Below are positions 6,806 through 10,632 of a stretch of 10,632 nt of DNA, in pieces (the stretch's first letter is position 1; each line of letters opens with the position of its first letter). The position numbers were made by a program, and so were the translations under genes. The notes beneath the pieces were generated by a model. That model was not told where the DNA came from and did no database searches. It saw only the letters and a program-made list of their open reading frames with translations. This DNA is from an uncultured Blautia sp. (GTDB lineage: Bacteria > Bacillota > Clostridia > Lachnospirales > Lachnospiraceae): positions 1 through 10,632 of the forward strand of contig CAKROW010000078.1 in assembly GCA_934373235.1 (NCBI GenBank), read 5' to 3'.

Positions 6806-7801
6806 TTACTGTTCAGACCAGTCTCCGTTATCGTCCCAGACAATACCGCTGTCTCCGTCATCACCTGATGTGTCATCATCAATATCACTGTCTGTGTCGT
6901 TTCCACCGTCATCTCCACTGTCATTGGCATTATCGTATATATAATCGGAGTCGGATCCATCATCACTGCTGTCATAATCATCACTGCTGTCGGAGCTGTC
7001 AGAACTGTCGGAACTGTCAGAGCCGTCATCATAGCTTCCGTCATCGCTGCTGTCATAGTCATCGGAGCTGTCATCACTGCTGTCAGTGCTGTCATCATAA
7101 TCATAGCTGCTGTCATAATCACCGGAACTGTCATCACTGCTGTCAGCGCTGTCACTGCTATCAGAGCTGTCACTGCTGTCGCTGCTATCAGAATCCTCAG
7201 AGCTGCTATCGGAACTGTCGGAACTGTCACTGCCGGAATCATCACTGCTGTCGCTCTCATCAACAATATCACCGTTTGTGGTCATCTCTTTGTTCATGCT
7301 CACACTCATGTAGCTTAAGTATGCAGAGTCATCCTGTACTTTGATCTGCGCTTTTTCCATATCCTCAAGATCGATATTATAGATCTCAAAAACATTTCCT
7401 GTGCCGTCTACGATCTTCATATCATATACAGCACTCTCTTCTCCTTCTTCCGGAGTGTAGTACATCTGAACCTGCTCTGCTTCACGGATGGTGGACTCTG
7501 ACGGTACAAGGTTCTTGCCCCAGTCTTCCACACCGGAAACCTTCAGGTAGATCTCTCTTACCTCATTGTTGATCCCATTTGTGAGGTATACATATTTGGC
7601 TGTACTTGTCTTCACGCCGATAAGACGTGGGGCAGGTGTGGATGTAGGCAATGGTGCAGTTGTAACAGGTGCCGCTGTAGGCTCTGCCGTAGGTATTGGT
7701 GTAGGTGTCACTTCCACAACAGGATCAGCAGATTTGCCACATCCTGCTGCACTTAAAGCAGCCGCTGCCGCAATGGCGATCATTATTTTTTTGTATTTCA
7801 T
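6806..7801 (-). CDS. Lipoprotein with Pro/Thr linker and Ser/Asp-repeat C-terminus
   Basis: A 331-residue predicted surface lipoprotein of unknown function. The signal peptide MKYKKIMIAIAAAAALSAAG ends at Cys21 (AAGC, an acceptable but not ideal lipobox). A Pro/Thr/Ala linker (about 32-58) leads to a folded region (about 60-170) with VYLTNGINNEVREIYLKVSG, WGKNLVPSESTIREAEQV, YDMKIVDGTGNVFEIYNIDL and AYLSY. That pattern recalls a beta-sandwich module seen in clostridial lipoproteins; I cannot name it. Residues 181-319 are almost only Ser, Asp and Gly with some Tyr. The protein ends GIVWDDNGDWSEQ with no LPXTG anchor. An ideal AAAGGAGG 8 bases before the ATG at 7801 decides that start over one at 7822. 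It lies 27 bases after uppP and 29 before the hydrolase gene, so the three are probably one operon. Confidence 0.85.
   Translation of the reverse strand: MKYKKIMIAIAAAAALSAAGCGKSADPVVEVTPTPIPTAEPTAAPVTTAPLPTSTPAPRLIGVKTSTAKYVYLTNGINNEVREIYLKVSGVEDWGKNLVPSESTIREAEQVQMYYTPEEGEESAVYDMKIVDGTGNVFEIYNIDLEDMEKAQIKVQDDSAYLSYMSVSMNKEMTTNGDIVDESDSSDDSGSDSSDSSDSSSEDSDSSDSSDSSDSSDSADSSDDSSGDYDSSYDYDDSTDSSDDSSDDYDSSDDGSYDDGSDSSDSSDSSDSSDDYDSSDDGSDSDYIYDNANDSGDDGGNDTDSDIDDDTSGDDGDSGIVWDDNGDWSEQ
6944..7261 (-). repeat. Ser-Asp repeat-coding tract
   Basis: Roughly 320 bases encoding residues 181-286 of the lipoprotein, built from SSD/DSS/SDD units with occasional Gly and Tyr. One larger unit, SSDDYDSSDDGS, occurs twice (residues 245-256 and 272-283). 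Serine codons are mixed (AGC, AGT, TCC, TCT) and the duplicated unit differs at synonymous sites, so the tract is old and kept at the protein level rather than a fresh slippage expansion. Confidence 0.9.
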
Positions 7802-7828
7802 AATAAAATCCTCCTTTATCACAGATCA

Positions 7829-8734
7829 TCAATTTAACAAAACAGATTTTCCCACAAAGTAGATCAGTACCAGGATACCAAGAATGATACGGTACCATCC
7901 AAATACTTTGAAATCATGTTTTTTAATATACCCCATCAGGAACTTAATTGCAAGAATTGACACAAAAAATGATACCAGTACGCCCACAACCAGAACGATC
8001 ACCTCTGTTCCTGTAAATGCAAAACCGAATTTTACCAGTTTCAGAAGGCTCGCGCCAAGCATAACAGGAATCGCAAGGAAAAATGTAAATTCTGCTGCTA
8101 CAGTACGAGATGTTCCTGCAAGAATACCTCCGATGATGGTCGAACCGGAGCGGGATGTTCCCGGGATTACAGAGAGCACCTGAAAGCATCCGATAATAAA
8201 TGCTGTCTTAAAAGAAAGCTTATCAAGTCTTGTGCAGGCTGGCCTGCGCCGTTTATTGTAATTTTCAATAATAATAAAGAGGATACCATAGACGATCAGT
8301 GTAATGGCAACCACTACATAGTTATAAAATTTTTCCTCAATAATATCATTAAACGGAAGTGCAATGATGATCGTTGGCAGGCAGGCTACCAGGATCTTGA
8401 ACCACAGAACCCATTTCTCTTTATCACAGTATTTTTCCACAAATGTAAGTATGCCTCTGGCATAAGCAGGCTGTTTCTTAATAATTGCCCTGGTCTTCTT
8501 GGAAATCGGCCTGATATAAAACGGCCACAGCTTGTTCCAGTACAGTACCACAACTGCCAGGATCGCGCCAAGCTGAATGACTACCAGGAAAAATTCCATA
8601 AATTCCGGCGTAACATCAAGCTTGATAAATTCATCTACAAGAATCATGTGTCCGGTACTGCTTATGGGAAGCCATTCTGTGATACCTTCCACTATTCCCA
8701 GAAGTATTACCTTCAAAAGTTCGATCACGCTCAT
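7829..8734 (-). CDS. uppP: Undecaprenyl-diphosphatase UppP (BacA family)
   Basis: A 301-residue polytopic membrane enzyme that dephosphorylates undecaprenyl diphosphate to undecaprenyl phosphate, the lipid carrier for peptidoglycan and other wall polymers; overproduction in other bacteria gives bacitracin resistance. Both family signatures are intact: GIVEGITEWLPISSTGH at 13-29 (Glu16, Glu20, His29) and PGTSRSGSTIIGG at 191-203, with Arg195 matching the catalytic arginine. The hydrophobic helices run to the C-terminus. It is somewhat longer than the usual ~270 residues, with the extra length in the loop around 75-110. A GGAG 5 bases before the ATG supports the start. It leads a probable three-gene envelope operon and is separated from carB by a terminator. 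Confidence 0.96.
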   Translation of the reverse strand: MSVIELLKVILLGIVEGITEWLPISSTGHMILVDEFIKLDVTPEFMEFFLVVIQLGAILAVVVLYWNKLWPFYIRPISKKTRAIIKKQPAYARGILTFVEKYCDKEKWVLWFKILVACLPTIIIALPFNDIIEEKFYNYVVVAITLIVYGILFIIIENYNKRRRPACTRLDKLSFKTAFIIGCFQVLSVIPGTSRSGSTIIGGILAGTSRTVAAEFTFFLAIPVMLGASLLKLVKFGFAFTGTEVIVLVVGVLVSFFVSILAIKFLMGYIKKHDFKVFGWYRIILGILVLIYFVGKSVLLN

Positions 8735-8757
8735 AAATACTCCTTTCCTTAAACTAC

Positions 8758-8807
8758 GGGAAACTCCCTTTGCCAGTTCCCCCGGATAATTACGGCAGTC
8801 TCCGGGG
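8758..8807 (-). promoter_or_regulatory. uppP leader with two overlapping hairpins
   Basis: On the minus strand upstream of uppP, a 7-bp GC-rich hairpin (8801-8807 with 8780-8786) shares its G run with a second hairpin (8775-8781 with 8758-8765, one bulged base). The two cannot form fully together. There is no T run after either, so this is not a standard terminator/antiterminator pair. I recognise no known riboswitch. The rest of the carB-uppP spacer holds the carB terminator and no convincing promoter. Confidence 0.35.
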
Positions 8808-8844
8808 TCTTATGCAGACACCGACTTCGATCTGTTATCCGTGT

Positions 8845-8888
8845 AAACAAGATAAGGACAGAGCCAGGGCATAACGGTGGCTCCGTCC
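8845..8888 (-). terminator. Terminator downstream of carB
   Basis: An 11-bp stem with one G-U pair (8878-8888 with 8856-8866, loop of 11) is followed on the minus strand by the moderately T-rich TTATCTTGTTT. It sits about 70 bases after the carB stop and before uppP, so it should end the car transcript. The imperfect T tract leaves some readthrough possible. Confidence 0.7.
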
Positions 8889-8957
8889 TTTCAGTATATT
8901 ACATATCATATCCTCCCTATGCCATCTGTAACGATGACTTTACGGAGTCTGCATCCA

Positions 8958-10632
8958 TCAGCGATTGTCGATGGTTGCAATATCGATCAGACTTAAATTG
9001 TTCAGGTCTGTGTTCTCAAGGCTTGTTACCAGTGCCTCAGCAGTATCAAGACTTGTCAGTACATTTACACCTGTCTCAATGGCATTTCTTCTGATAACAA
9101 ATCCGTCTTTCTGATGCTCAACGCCCTGTGGCGGTGTATCAATGACAACATCGATCTTATGTCCAAGGATCAGGTCCATAAGGTTCGGTGACGGCTGCTC
9201 AAGTTTGTTGGTACGTGTAACCTTGATTCCGTTCTCTGTGAGGACATTTGCAGTTCCTCTTGTGGCAAAGATACGGTATCCAAGTGCCTCAAATCTTCTT
9301 GCGATCGGAATGATATCCTGTTTGTCTTCTTCCTTAACTGTAATGATCATCTGTTTGTGCTTCGGAAGACGGATTCCTGCTCCGATAAATGCTTTGTAAA
9401 GAGCCTCGTTGAAGGTCTTTGCAATACCAAGGCACTCACCTGTGGATTTCATCTCAGGTCCAAGGCTGATATCTGCGCCCCTGATCTTCTCAAAGGAGAA
9501 TACCGGCATCTTGATCGCGAAGTACTCTGCTTCTTTCTGAAGTCCAGGTGTATATCCCATCTCTCTGATCTTACGTCCAAGGATAACTCTTGTTGCAAGA
9601 GGTACGATCGGGATTCCTGTAACCTTGCTGATGTACGGTACAGTACGGCTGGAACGCGGGTTAACCTCGATAACATATACGTCCTCGCCTACAACGATAA
9701 ACTGGATATTGATCATACCGATTACATGAAGTGCCTTTGCAAGACGGCGTGTGTACTCGGCGATAGTCTCTTTTGCTTTCTGGCTGATGGTCTGTGCCGG
9801 ATATACAGAAATACTGTCTCCGGAATGGATACCTGCACGCTCGATGTGCTCCATGATTCCAGGGATCAGAATATCCTCACCGTCACATACCGCATCCACC
9901 TCGATCTCTTTACCCATCAGGTATTTATCAACAAGGATCGGATGCTCCTGCGCGATCTGGTTGATGATTCCGATGTACTCTTCCACATCCTCATCGCTGA
10001 CAGCAATACGCATTCCCTGTCCTCCAAGTACGTAGGACGGGCGGACAAGTACCGGATATCCCAGCTCACCAGCGGCTTTTTTCGCCTCTTCTGCTGTGAA
10101 TACAGTGTGTCCCTTTGGTCTCGGGATCTGGCATTTCTCAAGGATGGCATCAAAGAGCTCTCTGTCCTCTGCAGCATCTACGTTCTCAGCAGATGTACCA
10201 AGGATCTTAACTCCCATCTTGATCAGTGCTTCGGTAAGTTTGATGGCTGTCTGTCCACCGAACTGAACAACAGCTCCGTCCGGTTTCTCTATATTTACTA
10301 CATTCTCAACATCTTCCGGTGTAAGAGGCTCAAAATAAAGCTTATCTGCAATATCGAAGTCTGTACTTACTGTTTCTGGGTTATTGTTGATGATAATAGT
10401 CTCGTATCCCTCTTTTGCAAATGCCCATGTACAGTGTACAGAGCAGAAGTCGAACTCGATACCCTGTCCGATACGGATCGGGCCGGAACCAAGTACCAGG
10501 ATCTTTTTCTTCGGGTTTGTCTTTATGACTTCATCCTCGCTGCCAAAGCAGGAATAATAGTACGGTGTGGTCGCTTCAAATTCTGCCGCACAGGTATCTA
10601 CCATCTTGAACGCTGCGGTGATACCGTTTCTG
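8958..10632 (-). CDS. carB: Carbamoyl-phosphate synthase large subunit, C-terminal half (5' end beyond window)
   Basis: Partial gene: about 557 of the roughly 1,060-1,075 residues expected. The frame stays open to the window edge (reading RNGITAAFK before MVDTCAAEFE), so the Met at 10604 is internal. Visible are the GSGPIRIGQGIEFD segment starting the second synthetase half, the ATP-grasp region (RPSYVLGGQGM, IMEHIERAGIHSGDS, IEVNPRSSRTVP) and GPEMKSTGE. The C-terminal MGS-like allosteric domain (about 8958-9356) carries ATRGTANVL and TNKLEQPSPN. The enzyme makes carbamoyl phosphate from bicarbonate, ammonia and two ATP, with CarA supplying ammonia from glutamine, for pyrimidines and arginine. 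The second half phosphorylates carbamate, and the MGS domain binds effectors such as UMP in relatives; the Thr and Lys positions expected for that are present. carA is probably upstream, outside the window. Confidence 0.97.
   Translation of the reverse strand, partial: RNGITAAFKMVDTCAAEFEATTPYYYSCFGSEDEVIKTNPKKKILVLGSGPIRIGQGIEFDFCSVHCTWAFAKEGYETIIINNNPETVSTDFDIADKLYFEPLTPEDVENVVNIEKPDGAVVQFGGQTAIKLTEALIKMGVKILGTSAENVDAAEDRELFDAILEKCQIPRPKGHTVFTAEEAKKAAGELGYPVLVRPSYVLGGQGMRIAVSDEDVEEYIGIINQIAQEHPILVDKYLMGKEIEVDAVCDGEDILIPGIMEHIERAGIHSGDSISVYPAQTISQKAKETIAEYTRRLAKALHVIGMINIQFIVVGEDVYVIEVNPRSSRTVPYISKVTGIPIVPLATRVILGRKIREMGYTPGLQKEAEYFAIKMPVFSFEKIRGADISLGPEMKSTGECLGIAKTFNEALYKAFIGAGIRLPKHKQMIITVKEEDKQDIIPIARRFEALGYRIFATRGTANVLTENGIKVTRTNKLEQPSPNLMDLILGHKIDVVIDTPPQGVEHQKDGFVIRRNAIETGVNVLTSLDTAEALVTSLENTDLNNLSLIDIATIDNR

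Noticed and set aside
6944..7261. CRISPR array or tandem DNA repeat
   Set aside because: The repetition is at the codon level with no constant repeat and spacer lengths, and it lies inside a protein gene.
6799..7272. Minus-strand open frame rich in Ala, Met, Thr and Val
   Set aside because: It is a shifted frame through the Ser/Asp repeat, with repeat-driven composition and no start signal.
6499..7344. Plus-strand open frame with a Cys/His-rich protein
   Set aside because: The Cys/His richness is just the complement of the Ser/Asp repeat codons; the minus-strand lipoprotein has an ideal RBS, signal peptide and domain order.
8915..8958. Twelve-codon open frame overlapping the carB stop
   Set aside because: It is too short, has no independent RBS and shows no sign of being a leader peptide for uppP, being separated by a terminator.
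10602..10604. Met codon as a true start of the carB-like gene
   Set aside because: The frame remains open to the window edge and the residues match the middle of CarB, so this is an internal Met of a truncated view.

Overview
This window looks like chromosomal DNA of a low-to-moderate GC Gram-positive anaerobe of the Clostridia, most likely a Lachnospiraceae relative of the gut. That placement is an inference from Gram-positive ribosome binding sites, protein style and gene content; no rRNA or other taxonomic marker is present. Nine protein genes fill almost the whole window. I see no tRNA, rRNA, CRISPR array, insertion sequence or phage gene.

Layout. (1) Positions 1-71 hold the strong terminator of an unseen plus-strand gene. 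A plus-strand PucR/CdaR-type regulator follows (72-1160). (2) Positions 1171-5133 form a molybdate locus. On the minus strand, modA-modB-modC encode a molybdate ABC importer. Divergent from them on the plus strand are mop, a 70-residue molybdate-binding TOBE protein, and an overlapping gene for a one-component regulator. That regulator joins an excisionase-type helix-turn-helix to a periplasmic-binding-protein-like domain. The 181-base divergent spacer carries a near-consensus modA promoter, a plausible mop promoter and a 20-bp dyad that could be an operator. (3) Positions 5169-8734 (minus strand) hold three closely spaced genes that look like a cell-envelope operon: uppP, a lipoprotein with a long Ser/Asp-repeat tail, and a secreted protein with wall-binding-like repeats and a class A beta-lactamase-fold serine hydrolase domain. 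(4) From 8958 to the window edge (minus strand) is the C-terminal half of carB, with its own terminator before uppP.

How the genes may work together. ModA should capture molybdate (or tungstate), and ModB2C2 should import it. Mop may buffer it in the cytoplasm, and the HTH-PBP protein is a good candidate for the sensor that controls the locus, standing in for ModE, which is absent here. In the envelope operon, UppP regenerates undecaprenyl phosphate for peptidoglycan synthesis, and the two exported proteins probably act in or on the cell wall; their exact roles cannot be read from the sequence. The most novel-looking material is the mop/HTH-PBP pair with its candidate operator, and the Ser/Asp lipoprotein and hydrolase downstream of uppP. 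The rest is ordinary housekeeping or transport.
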